This document shows positions 26,340 to 34,099 of a stretch of 53,737 nucleotides of DNA, piece after piece; within the stretch, counting starts at the first letter, position 1; each line of letters opens with the position of its first letter. Source of the DNA: Actinokineospora sp. NBRC 105648 (GTDB lineage Bacteria; Actinomycetota; Actinomycetes; Mycobacteriales; Pseudonocardiaceae); contig NZ_BSTR01000054.1 of the NCBI RefSeq assembly GCF_030269645.1, positions 1 to 53,737 on the forward strand, read 5' to 3'. Position numbers and translations under genes: made by a program. The notes below the pieces were generated by a model. The model was given only the letters and a program-made list of their open reading frames with translations, was not told the DNA's origin and searched no databases.

Positions 26340-26879
26340 TCAGCGCTTGGCTGATCGGGCGGCGGCCAACGCCAGGTTCCAAGGGTAGGTGTCCATCGCC
26401 TGCCCGCCGGTGCGCGGTGGGTGGGGCACGAAGCCGCCTTCCCCGAGCAAGACGGTGATTCCCGACTCGCGCAACTCGTCGACGCTGCGGGCGAAGACGC
26501 GGTTGGCGGCCAACGCGGTGTTGACGAATGGCAGCACGACAATGGGCACGCCGAGCCCGGTCAGTTCGGCGAGCTGGGTCAGCACGTAGGTGTCGGCGAT
26601 GCCTGTGGCCCATTTGTTGATGGTGTTGTAGGTGGCGGGTGCGACGATCACCGCCGTGGCCTTGGGGAGGGCGGGTTGTCCGGTCCGCTGGTGTCCGGTC
26701 CGCACCACGTGTCCGGTGAGCTGCTCCAGGGCGTCGAGATCGAGGAAGTGCTCGACCGCCGACGGCGTCGCCAGGCAACACACATCCCACTCGTCATCGC
26801 GCGCGAGCGTGATCACCCGGTCGATGTGGGCGGCCGGACCGGCTCCGCAGATCACCAGGTACAGCACCGGCTTGGTCAC
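26340..26879 (-). CDS. Flavoprotein of the HFCD (PPC decarboxylase-like) family
   Basis: 179 residues; ATG overlaps the HTH-TPR stop (ATGA). N-terminal VLYLVICGAGPAAHIDRVI is the FMN-binding start of HFCD flavoproteins. APATYNTINKWATGIAD is the conserved PASANT-like motif of CoaC, EpiD and dihydroflavin enzymes. Missing are the CoaB half and the catalytic Cys loop of true CoaC, so it is probably not in CoA synthesis. These HTH-flavoprotein pairs recur in actinomycetes. Confidence 0.85.
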   Translation of the reverse strand: MTKPVLYLVICGAGPAAHIDRVITLARDDEWDVCCLATPSAVEHFLDLDALEQLTGHVVRTGHQRTGQPALPKATAVIVAPATYNTINKWATGIADTYVLTQLAELTGLGVPIVVLPFVNTALAANRVFARSVDELRESGITVLLGEGGFVPHPPRTGGQAMDTYPWNLALAAARSAKR

Positions 26880-28087
26880 GCCGCGACCCCGGCTCGGTCG
26901 GCCATGCTCTTGACCAGCTTGGCCGGTTGGCCGGTGGTGTTGCGCAGCAGCGAGCGCAGCAAGCCGTGCGCCAGCGGGCGACAGCGAACCTCTTCCGGCG
27001 CGATCTGTTCAGCTTGCCCCAGCGCGATCACGGCCCGTCGGTGGTCTCCGACCCCGATGTGCGCTTCGGTCAGGTCGAGCAGGTGGTTCGACCGGCGTTC
27101 AGCCGGGAGAAGGGCGACGGCCGCCGGATCGATCGTGGCGGCGAACTCCAGTGCCCGACCGCATTCGTGGAGTCGGACCAGCGCGGAGACCCGGTGGATC
27201 ACAGTGTTGGTCATACCGAAGGATGTGTGGTGGGTGTCGTAGTGTGGTTTGAACCTCAGGGCGGTCGCCATTGCCTCGTCATGCATTTCCTGTGCCAGCG
27301 GAGCATTGTCTTGCCCAGCGGCGGAGATCGACGCGGCCAGGTAGAGCATGCCGTGCAGCGCCAGGAGATTCTCGGCATCAGTCGCTACTTCGGCGCGCAT
27401 CCTGTCCGCCATCGCCAGTAGGGTCGCGATGGCTTGCGGCTTTTGCCGGTCGCCGGACATCGCGCGGGCAACACTGCGCGTGGCCCTGGCCAGAGACCAG
27501 GTGTCGTCGACAGCGTGGGCCGCGTGCATCGCTCGATCCGCCGCCAGCCAGGCGAGGTCGTCGGCCTCGAACTTCAGCAACATTGATGAGGCCAGGCGAT
27601 AGGTGGTCACCAGGACGCGTTGGGCCGGGACCTGGTCGGCTGCGGGAGCATCCCTGACGACTGCCTCCGCCGAGGTCATCAGAGCGGGCAGGTGCCGGGC
27701 GACCACGGTGAAGCGGGACGCGGGCCAGGCGAGATCGAGATATTCGGCTTGGCGCTGGATGGTCGCCAAGTCGCTGGTCGCCTCGGTGGTCGACAGGCCG
27801 GGATAGTGCCCGAGGGCCTGCCGAATGGCGTCGACCTCGCCCGCGTCCACGCACTGGCTCGCCCGTTCGGCGCTGGTCCGGTCGGTCAACACGGTGGGAT
27901 CGACCCCGAGGGCCTCGGCCACCCGGTCGATCACCGGCAGCCGGGCCAGTTCGCGTTCCCCGGACTCGATCTTGTCCAACCACGAGGTCGACCGACCGAC
28001 CATGTCCGCGAACTGCTTGCGATCCAGGTTTCGCCGTCGACGCCAGTAGCGAACCCGCTCGCCGATCCTGGGATCCGTTCCGCCCAT
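26876..28087 (-). CDS. HTH (XRE) regulator with TPR-like C-terminus
   Basis: 403 residues from ATG 28087; an earlier GTG would add 10 unlikely residues. HTH at about 10-65 (RIGERVRYWRRRRNLDRKQF, then GRSTSWLDKIESGERE). The rest is an alpha-helical TPR-like sensor domain, with RYWRRRR-type basic start and LRSLLRNTTG tail. The first gene of a three-gene minus operon; a short palindrome TTGTACAA sits in the divergent promoter. Probably regulates itself and the small genes opposite. Confidence 0.86.
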   Translation of the reverse strand: MGGTDPRIGERVRYWRRRRNLDRKQFADMVGRSTSWLDKIESGERELARLPVIDRVAEALGVDPTVLTDRTSAERASQCVDAGEVDAIRQALGHYPGLSTTEATSDLATIQRQAEYLDLAWPASRFTVVARHLPALMTSAEAVVRDAPAADQVPAQRVLVTTYRLASSMLLKFEADDLAWLAADRAMHAAHAVDDTWSLARATRSVARAMSGDRQKPQAIATLLAMADRMRAEVATDAENLLALHGMLYLAASISAAGQDNAPLAQEMHDEAMATALRFKPHYDTHHTSFGMTNTVIHRVSALVRLHECGRALEFAATIDPAAVALLPAERRSNHLLDLTEAHIGVGDHRRAVIALGQAEQIAPEEVRCRPLAHGLLRSLLRNTTGQPAKLVKSMADRAGVAA

Positions 28088-28120
28088 GTCTTCGAGCTTA
28101 ACGGCCGGGCGACACACAAT

Positions 28121-28128
28121 TTGTACAA
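28121..28128. promoter_or_regulatory. TTGTACAA palindrome in a divergent promoter
   Basis: An 8-base perfect palindrome in an AT-richer pocket, 34 bases upstream of the HTH-TPR start and 67 upstream of the first small gene. A TAACGT -10-like box for the plus strand follows at 28,150. Candidate operator of the HTH protein. Confidence 0.35.
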
Positions 28129-28194
28129 GATCTCGATGGCCGTCGCCCCTAACGTCCTAGTCCTCGACCAACTCCACTCCTTCGAGGACTGCCC

Positions 28195-28512
28195 ATGCCC
28201 GAACCGTGTACCCACAGCCCACCAGTCTCCCCCCACGGCGGGGACGGCTACCTGTTGTCCCGCGTGCCGCAGTCGCTCACCGAGGTGCTGCTCAGCGGCC
28301 AGTACCGCGACGGTGCGTGGCCCGAGGGGGTGCCGACCCTGATCGAGGATCTGCGGGACCTCATCGGGTGTGCTCATCGGCTGATCGCCTCCGTGGCCGA
28401 GGGCAGCCCGCTCAGGGACCACAAGGCCGTGGACGGCATCGACTCCACGGCTTATCGCGTTGTTGAGGCCTGTCGCTGGTTGCAGGTCCACCAGACCATC
28501 CCGACCACCTGA
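28195..28512 (+). CDS. Hypothetical protein
   Basis: 105 residues from ATG; first gene of three small plus-strand genes. The sequence (YLLSRVPQSLTEVLLSGQYR; TLIEDLRDLIGCAHRLIASV) suggests an all-helical protein with a disordered proline-rich start. I recognise no family. Codon use is typical of the window, which supports it being real. Two ATG-proximal bases and spacing to the next gene (24 bases) fit an operon. Confidence 0.65.
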   Translation: MPEPCTHSPPVSPHGGDGYLLSRVPQSLTEVLLSGQYRDGAWPEGVPTLIEDLRDLIGCAHRLIASVAEGSPLRDHKAVDGIDSTAYRVVEACRWLQVHQTIPTT

Positions 28513-28536
28513 CCCGATACGGAGCCAACACCTACC

Positions 28537-28740
28537 ATGACTGCCCGGCATCCCGTCTACGCCGATCTCACCGAGGTCCACGTGCTCGCCCAAGTTCTGC
28601 ACGAGGCCATCACCGACGGCGACCTCAACGCCGAGGACCTCGTCGCCTTCGAACACGCCTGTGAGGACAGCCTCGTCAGGTGCCGCCAACTACTCCGCGA
28701 CCCCGTCACCGCGCGGGCCATTGCGCTGGTTCCCGCCTGA
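28537..28740 (+). CDS. Small hypothetical protein
   Basis: 67 residues from ATG, helical and acidic (ADLTEVHVLAQVLHEAITDG; DLVAFEHACEDSLVRCRQLL). Preceded by GGAGCC. Family not recognised. It lies between the other two small genes and ends 7 bases before the next ATG, so co-transcription is likely. Confidence 0.6.
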   Translation: MTARHPVYADLTEVHVLAQVLHEAITDGDLNAEDLVAFEHACEDSLVRCRQLLRDPVTARAIALVPA

Positions 28741-28747
28741 GGGGCAC

Positions 28748-28990
28748 ATGACTGACGGTTCGGATACCACCGACCAGGGTTGGAGCGAGGAAGCGCGAAT
28801 CTGCGTCTGCCTTTCGACTGCCGCCCGGGCCATTGACTTCTACTTCCAGTGCTACCAGGAAGAAGCAACAGACCGCACACCACCTCGCAGCTTCGAGCAC
28901 CTACTCGGTCGCTTCTTGACCGCGCTCGGTCTCAAGCTGGTCGAACGGGCATGGGAACGGTCAGTGCCGGAAACCGGCAGTCGGAGTTGA
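28748..28990 (+). CDS. Small hypothetical protein
   Basis: 80 residues from ATG 28748, preceded by TGAGGGGC. Helical, with two Cys (ARICVCLS) and the patch AIDFYFQCYQEEA. An in-frame start 87 bases upstream would lie inside the previous gene and is unlikely. No family recognised. A strong terminator follows at 29,032. Confidence 0.6.
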   Translation: MTDGSDTTDQGWSEEARICVCLSTAARAIDFYFQCYQEEATDRTPPRSFEHLLGRFLTALGLKLVERAWERSVPETGSRS

Positions 28991-29031
28991 GACTGGAGGT
29001 CCGCTGCACCTGACACTGGCAGCGAAGGCCG

Positions 29032-29066
29032 CTGGGCGGGTGAGCCGTCAAGGCTCACCCGCCCAG
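29032..29066. terminator. Bidirectional hairpin terminator
   Basis: A 15-bp perfect GC-rich stem (29032-29046 with 29052-29066) with loop GTCAA, between the convergent small-gene operon and the dioxygenase. There is no T-run, as is common in actinomycetes. Confidence 0.75.
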
Positions 29067-29131
29067 GGCGGGGTCCACGCTCGCCCGGCGTCCTGGCGAG
29101 CGGTGACCGGTGGGTCAGGAATACCGCTCGG

Positions 29132-30049
29132 TCACGGTGCCGGGGTGGTGGTGATGGGGGGAGTGGTGGGCGGGAGGGTGGTGGTCGAGGGCGGCGTTGT
29201 CGGCGGCCGGGTCGGCGGGGTGCCCGAGGGCGGCGTCGGACCAGGGCCAGGCCCCGGACCAGGGCCGGGACCGGGGAATCCGCCGTCGTCGTCGCCGACT
29301 GTGGTGTCGGACAGGTCGAGGCCGATGGTGAACTCCGCCGTGTACTGGTGCCCGATCCGGCGGGGGCGCAGCAGCAGTTGGTCGCCGCCGTCGCGGTAGA
29401 TGCCGTCCTGGGCGTTGGTGGTGTCCGCCGGGCCCTTGACCTTGTACGGGTCCTGGGCCAGGTAGACCGCCTTGAACTCCTCGGTGAAGTAGAACTGGGA
29501 GGTGAACTCGTAGGGCTTCCCGTCGGTCCCCGTGGTCTGGACCTTGACGTGGATGTGCACCGTGCGGCCGCGGTACCAGCCCGGCAGCACGGTCAGGAAG
29601 CGGACGCGGCCCGCGCGGTCGGTGACCTGGTAGCCGCGCAGGAACTTCTTGCCGGTGGTGCCCTCCATGGCCACGTCGGAGTACTTGCCCGCGGCGTCGC
29701 AGTGCCAGATGTCGACCACCGCGTCCTTGAGCGGGGTGCACCGGCGGCCGTTGATCTGCAGCACGCCCACGTGCAGCGCCAGCAGCGCGCCCGCCGACAC
29801 CGCCCCGGTCGACGGGTCGCTGCGGATGTCGGAGCGGTTGAGCTTCTCGTCGACGAAGTAGGGGCCCTCGGTCTGCTCCGGTTGGGCCACGCAGTCGCAC
29901 TTGCCCGCCGCCGCGGTTGAGTCGCTCGAGGCCGCCGTGGCGACCCCCGTGACCCCGACCGCGGTCAGCGCCGCGCCCGCCGCGCCCAGCAGGGCTAGCG
30001 CGTGCCGCCTGCCCAGGACTCGGCCGACGGGCTCGTCGTCGTCATGCAC
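29132..30049 (-). CDS. Exported intradiol ring-cleavage dioxygenase with Pro-rich tail
   Basis: 305 residues from GTG behind GGAGGG. N-terminal Tat-like signal (GRRHALALLGAAG, ending TGVATA). The catalytic domain shows the Fe(III) ligands: Tyr in WHCDAAGKYS, Tyr in LPGWYRGRT, HIH in VHIHVKV. This is the CatA/PcaH superfamily, in the short exported form seen in Streptomyces. Residues 255-305 are a GPGPGPG and Thr/Pro-rich tail with TTTP repeats, possibly a wall spacer or O-glycosylated region. Substrate likely a catechol-type aromatic. Confidence 0.88.
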   Translation of the reverse strand: MHDDDEPVGRVLGRRHALALLGAAGAALTAVGVTGVATAASSDSTAAAGKCDCVAQPEQTEGPYFVDEKLNRSDIRSDPSTGAVSAGALLALHVGVLQINGRRCTPLKDAVVDIWHCDAAGKYSDVAMEGTTGKKFLRGYQVTDRAGRVRFLTVLPGWYRGRTVHIHVKVQTTGTDGKPYEFTSQFYFTEEFKAVYLAQDPYKVKGPADTTNAQDGIYRDGGDQLLLRPRRIGHQYTAEFTIGLDLSDTTVGDDDGGFPGPGPGPGPGPGPTPPSGTPPTRPPTTPPSTTTLPPTTPPITTTPAP

Positions 30050-30164
30050 GTGGGACCCTCCTCACTGCGAGTACTCGATCAAGTACCCCGCGGAAGGTAG
30101 GGCCCCTCCCTGGGCGCCAGGTGTGCGTCCCCTGTGCGGAACTTGTGTGAACCCCGGTGGGAAA

Positions 30165-31505
30165 TCACCGTTCGAAGACGACCCGCCCGTCCAGCACGGT
30201 CATCGCCACGTCCACCTGCGGCAGGTCGGCCGGGGCCAGCTCCAGCGGGTTGGCCTCCAGCACGCACAGGTCGGCGACCTTGCCCACCTCGACGGTGCCC
30301 TTCCACGACTCGGCGCCGTCCTGCCGGGCCGGGTTGACCGTGTAGCAGCGCAGCAGCCTGCGCATCAGGTCCGGGCTCGCGGTGGCGCCCATCCACTGCG
30401 CCGCCGCGGCGATCCACTGCCGCCAGTCCGGGCCGATGACCGGCGCGTCCGAGCTCAGGCACACCGGCACGCCCAGCCCGAACGCCGCGCGCAGCGGCCA
30501 GGCGCCGTGCAGCGCCTCCTCGCCCAGCGCCGCGGCCAGCCACGGGCCGGTGGCGACCGCGATCCCGGGCTGGGTGTTCAGCCCGATGCCCAGCTCGGGC
30601 AGCCGGGCGAGCACGGCCGGGGCCACCAGGTCGCCGTGGATGAGGTAGTGCCTGCCCGCGGGCCCGTGCGCGGCGATCGCCTCGGCGACGGCGTCGACCA
30701 CGACCTCGATGGACCGGTCGCCGGTCGCGTGCACGCCGATCTGCGCGCCCGCGCGGTGCGCGACGTCGATCATCCGGCGCAGGTTGGCCTCGCGCTCGGC
30801 GTCCTGGGTGCCGTCGATGAGCAGGTGCCCGGAGGTGCCGTCGGAGTAGCAGCGGTGCGTCCAGGCCGAGCGCATCGGCGGGATGCCGTCGGCGAAGATC
30901 TTCACCCCGGTGACGTTGAGCCAGCGCGGGTCCGCGGCCGGCACCGGCGCGGCCAGCCCGCGCTCGAAGTCGGCCAGCGAGCTGGGCCCGTCCAGCTCGC
31001 CGAAGAGCCGCAGCACGGTGACGCGGGCGCGCAGCAGGCCCTCGGCGGCCAGCGCCGCGTACTCGTCGAGGATCGCCGCGGAGAAGCAGCCGGTCTGGCC
31101 GCCGTCCTCGCCCGGGCCCAGGCCCGGCTCGGTGTAGCTGGTCACGCCCAGCTCGGAGACGATCTCACCGGCCCGCAGGATCGCGGCCCGGCGCGCGGCC
31201 GAGTCGGCGACCAGCGGCCCGGCCTGCGGCTCGCCGGTGTCCATCCCGGTACCGCTGAGCAGCGTGTTCGGCCACAGCGCGCCCAACCAGGCGCCGTGCA
31301 GGTGCGAGTCGTTGATACCGGGCAGCACGGTGCGGCCGTAGAGGTCGACGACCTGGGTCTTGGGGCCGATGAACCGCTCGGCGTCGCCGACGGCGGTGAT
31401 CCGGCCGTCGGTGACCGCGACCGAGTCCGCCTCCCGGTCCGTGCCGTCGAGGGTCAGCACCGTGCCGCCGGTGAGCACCAGGTCGGCGGTCCTTGCTGTG
31501 GCCAC
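30165..31505 (-). CDS. YtcJ-like amidohydrolase
   Basis: 446 residues from GTG. Metal sites of the amidohydrolase superfamily are visible: SHLHG at about 67-71, VKIFADG, GVHATGD, YLIHGDL and SSDAPV. The N-terminal beta domain (LVLTGGTVLTLDG) and C-terminal KVADLCVLE finish the fold. Hydrolyses a C-N bond in an amide or cyclic urea; no closer prediction. Divergent from the aldo/keto reductase, with the shared operator candidate between them. Confidence 0.9.
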   Translation of the reverse strand: MATARTADLVLTGGTVLTLDGTDREADSVAVTDGRITAVGDAERFIGPKTQVVDLYGRTVLPGINDSHLHGAWLGALWPNTLLSGTGMDTGEPQAGPLVADSAARRAAILRAGEIVSELGVTSYTEPGLGPGEDGGQTGCFSAAILDEYAALAAEGLLRARVTVLRLFGELDGPSSLADFERGLAAPVPAADPRWLNVTGVKIFADGIPPMRSAWTHRCYSDGTSGHLLIDGTQDAEREANLRRMIDVAHRAGAQIGVHATGDRSIEVVVDAVAEAIAAHGPAGRHYLIHGDLVAPAVLARLPELGIGLNTQPGIAVATGPWLAAALGEEALHGAWPLRAAFGLGVPVCLSSDAPVIGPDWRQWIAAAAQWMGATASPDLMRRLLRCYTVNPARQDGAESWKGTVEVGKVADLCVLEANPLELAPADLPQVDVAMTVLDGRVVFER

Positions 31506-31579
31506 GGTCGTCCTCCGTCAACGAACGCAGATGAAGCACCGCCGGGGTTCGGCGGCACCCCGGGCTGTTCTCCCGGTTT

Positions 31580-31601
31580 TTAATCTATGGATGTAGACTA
31601 A
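31580..31601. promoter_or_regulatory. Operator-like inverted repeat between amidohydrolase and aldo/keto reductase
   Basis: A 22-base near-palindrome TTAATCTA...TAGACTAA in an AT-rich spot. Its reverse complement matches the motif at 34,078-34,099 upstream of the TetR gene at about 15 of 22 positions (TTnGTCTACnT then TAG). It lies 31 bases before the reductase start and 74 before the amidohydrolase start. Confidence 0.55.
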
Positions 31602-31632
31602 CCCAAACAGCTCGCGGCGTGGAGGAGTGCTC

Positions 31633-32598
31633 ATGGGTGAGACGTCCGGTGTCCCGGTCCGGCAGTTGGGCCCCGGCGGCCCCCGGGTCCCGCTGTTCGC
31701 GCTCGGCTCCTGGAACACCTGGGACCGAATGGACACCGACGACGCCATCGCGCTGCTGCGGCACGCGGTCGAGGCGGGCGTGACCATGTTCGACGTGGCC
31801 CACTACAACATGGGCCCGCACGCCGAACAGGCCCGCACCGACATCATCTTCGGCGAGGTCGTCCGCGCGGCCGGGCTGGCCAGGGAGGACTACCACCTGT
31901 GCGGCAAGCTGTGGCTGTGGGAGTACCCCACCACCAGCTTCGAGCAGCAGATGACGACGTCCCTGGACCGCATCGGCGTCGACAAGGCCGACAGCGTCGT
32001 GGTCGGCGACTACATGTCCCCGCCGGACATCCCCGCGATCGTCACCGACGTCGCGGAGCAGATCCGCGCGGGCCGCTTCGACCACTGGGGCGTGAACAAC
32101 TGGGTCGCCGCCGACCTCGAGACCGCCCTGGAGTTCGCCGCCCGCGAGGGCCTGCCCGCCCCGGTGTTCGCCCAGCTCAAGTACAGCATCGCCCGCCGCA
32201 CCATGGCCGAGGGCCAGTACTACGGCGGCTACTTCGCCGACGGCAAGCTCTCGATGCAGGCCTCCGACGTCTTCGAGGGCGGCATCCTGGCGGGCCGCAA
32301 GTTCCCCGAGCGCAAGATCGGCGCCGACCCCGGCGGCATCCGCGACGAGATCCGCGCGGCCGCGGACGTGGTGGCCGAGGTGGCCACCCGCTACGAGGCC
32401 ACGGCGGCCCAGGTCGCGATCGCCTTCTGCCTGGCGAACCCGGCGGTCGCGAACGTCCTGTTCGGCGTCAGCAAGCTGTCCCAACTGGAGGACAACCTGG
32501 GCGCCCTGCGCCTGGCGAACGAACACGGACCGGACCTGCGCGCGGCCCTGGAACCACTGTGGACGGACCGCGCGGTCAACGCTGACGGTTCCTGGTAG
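31633..32598 (+). CDS. Aldo/keto reductase
   Basis: 321 residues; ATG 31633 chosen over an upstream GTG because GGAGGAG ends 5 bases before it. TIM-barrel pattern: GLGSW-like LFALGSWNTW at the start, catalytic Tyr in DVAHYNMG, Lys in LCGKLW, later FDHWGVNNW, and the NADPH-site region AFCLANPAVANVLFGVSK. Resembles the voltage-gated channel beta-subunit/AKR branch. Likely reduces an aldehyde or ketone; forms a divergent pair with the amidohydrolase. Confidence 0.88.
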   Translation: MGETSGVPVRQLGPGGPRVPLFALGSWNTWDRMDTDDAIALLRHAVEAGVTMFDVAHYNMGPHAEQARTDIIFGEVVRAAGLAREDYHLCGKLWLWEYPTTSFEQQMTTSLDRIGVDKADSVVVGDYMSPPDIPAIVTDVAEQIRAGRFDHWGVNNWVAADLETALEFAAREGLPAPVFAQLKYSIARRTMAEGQYYGGYFADGKLSMQASDVFEGGILAGRKFPERKIGADPGGIRDEIRAAADVVAEVATRYEATAAQVAIAFCLANPAVANVLFGVSKLSQLEDNLGALRLANEHGPDLRAALEPLWTDRAVNADGSW

Positions 32599-32788
32599 CA
32601 CGGCCGGAAGCGGTAGGCCAAGCAAGAGTGGATGCGGCAACCACGAGGTGGATGCGGCACCCGCAGCGAGAGCCGCAGTAAGAACTCGCAGCGAGAACCC
32701 GCACCCGAACGGCAGCGATAAACCGCAGGCGGGCAAGTCCAATGAGAATTGGGACTCGCGCCCATCCCGCGCAGCCCGATCTGCCAAC

Positions 32789-32932
32789 TGCTCGATCAGG
32801 TGGATCAGCTTTGTCTGGGGAGAGAAGAGGCGCTAGCCTGGTTGAGGCGTGGGTGATCCCTTTCCCACCCGCTTCACCCCGGCGCCTCTTCTCTTAGGGG
32901 CCCCAGACAAAGCTGATCCACCTGATCGAGCA
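32789..32932. repeat. Palindromic element, copy 2
   Basis: Outer stem of 32 perfect pairs (32789-32820 with 32901-32932), inner stem of 13 pairs (32821-32833 with 32882-32894), bulge TAGGGG (32895-32900). Against copy 1 the inner stem changes A to G at one position and the partner T to C, keeping pairing. Flanks CCAACTGCTCG and CGAGCATGCCCAC recur at the other copies. Confidence 0.9.
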
Positions 32933-33017
32933 TGCCCACGCGAGCAAGCGCCGATGAGCTCAGCTTCAGGCGGTCAGGCGGAGCCTGGAGACCCCCGGGC
33001 GCTTACTTGGTGGGGCA

Positions 33018-33162
33018 TGCTCGATGGGCTGGAGTGGCTTTGTTCGGGGCCCCTAAGAAAAGAGGCGTCGTGGGTAAAGCGGGTGGGAAAGGGATACCCA
33101 CCGCCTGGGCCAGGCTAGCGCCTCTTTTCTCCCCAAACAAAGCCACTCCAGCCCATCGAGCA
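33018..33162. repeat. Palindromic element, copy 3 (opposite orientation)
   Basis: Outer stem 33018-33049 with 33131-33162, 31 of 32 positions paired; bulge CCCCTA at 33050-33055; inner 12-bp stem 33056-33067 with 33119-33130. The loop contains GCCTG-GGC-CAGGC and a GGTGGG/CCCACC hairpin. It lies 298 bases past the TetR stop. Confidence 0.9.
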
Positions 33163-33192
33163 CTTGGGCGGGGAGGGGACGGTTGCGCGGGG

Positions 33193-33352
33193 GTCGGGTG
33201 GAGGATGAGCCCTACCCGCCGGGCATTCAGTGGTGGGGACGGGAGTGGTTGTCGGGTTGGGGATGAGCCTTGCCTGTCGGCACCGGTGGTGGGGCGGACC
33301 TGGTGTCCGTGTCGAGTTGAGGATGGGCCTTGCCCGTTGAGCGTTTGGCGGC
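33193..33352. repeat. Three degenerate ~59-base tandem repeats
   Basis: Units begin GTCGGGTGGAGGATGAGCC (33193), GTCGGGTTGGGGATGAGCC (33251) and GTCGAGTTGAGGATGGGCC (33311), spaced 58 and 60 bases. Each unit continues with TTGCC or TACCC and GGTGG-type tracts. Non-coding; role unknown. Confidence 0.65.
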
Positions 33353-33460
33353 GCGAGCGAGCTGGCGTGGCTGTGGCTGGGCTCCGGCAGGCATGCGGCC
33401 GGGCACCGTGCCGGATCCCGGCGCACCGAGGCGGCCGCCGGGATCTCGGGTTCGGGGCCG

Positions 33461-34054
33461 CTAGGGCTGCACGATCCTGGCGAAGAAGGTGTCCAGGTGC
33501 TGCTTCTGGAGCTTCCTCGTCGAGAACTTCGGGCCCACGAGGCTCATGATGTTGGCGCCGGCGTTGATGAGCACTATCTCGTCCACCAGTTGCTCGTCCG
33601 GTATCGCCGTCTTGATCTCGTCCGCTGCCCGCGCTCGCTTGATGTGCTCGTGCATGAGGCCTCGCCAGGCCTTCAGGTGTTCCACGTACCGGTCGTGCAG
33701 GCGCTTGTTGGACAGGGACATCTCCCAGAACGCCAGCAACACGCGTCCCGCGGTGATGCGCTTGGTGTCCAGGGGCATGGCGCCGTAGCACATGACGCGG
33801 AGTGCCTCCAGGCCCGACTGGTCGGCGACGGCGGCCGAGATGTGCTTGTGCATCATCGACAGCGCGCGTTCGAAAGTGGCCTCCACCAGCACGTCCTTGC
33901 TGGGAAAGTACCGCTTGAGGGCACCGTTGGCGAAGCCCGCGGCGGTGGCGATCTCGCGCATGGTGGCCGCCTCCAGGCCGCCGCCCATGATCAGGCCCCA
34001 GGTGACGTCCACGATGTGCTCGCGGCGTTCGTCGTGGTCGATGACCTTGGGCAT
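33461..34054 (-). CDS. TetR-family regulator
   Basis: 197 residues from ATG. HTH in the first 55 residues: GGGLEAATMREIATAAGFAN then GALKRYFPSKDVLVEATFE. The C-terminal ligand domain is all-helical and of usual length. A motif shared with the amidohydrolase/reductase intergenic region lies 24-45 bases upstream of the start, suggesting autoregulation and control of those genes. The upstream neighbour is a decayed tetracycline-resistance-like gene. Confidence 0.9.
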   Translation of the reverse strand: MPKVIDHDERREHIVDVTWGLIMGGGLEAATMREIATAAGFANGALKRYFPSKDVLVEATFERALSMMHKHISAAVADQSGLEALRVMCYGAMPLDTKRITAGRVLLAFWEMSLSNKRLHDRYVEHLKAWRGLMHEHIKRARAADEIKTAIPDEQLVDEIVLINAGANIMSLVGPKFSTRKLQKQHLDTFFARIVQP

Positions 34055-34077
34055 CGGGCTCCTCGTCGGCGGTCTGA

Positions 34078-34099
34078 TTTGTCTACGTTTGTAGTGTAT
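34078..34099. promoter_or_regulatory. TetR operator candidate
   Basis: TTTGTCTACGTTTGTAGTGTAT type sequence, positions 34078-34099, upstream of the TetR ATG. Internal dyad GTCTAC/GTAG. Matches the 31,580-31,601 site in reverse complement at about 15 of 22 positions. Also overlaps the end of the pseudogene. Confidence 0.5.

Larger units (their letters stand above)
32599..33460. other. Gene-free region carrying two palindromic elements
   Basis: Between convergent reductase and TetR genes. Bases 32599-32788 hold GC-poor-for-window short repeats (GTGGATGCGGC twice, CGCAGCGAGA twice). Palindrome copies 2 and 3 follow in opposite orientation with 85 bases between them, then a degenerate triplicate repeat at 33,193. 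No credible ORF was found. Confidence 0.6.
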
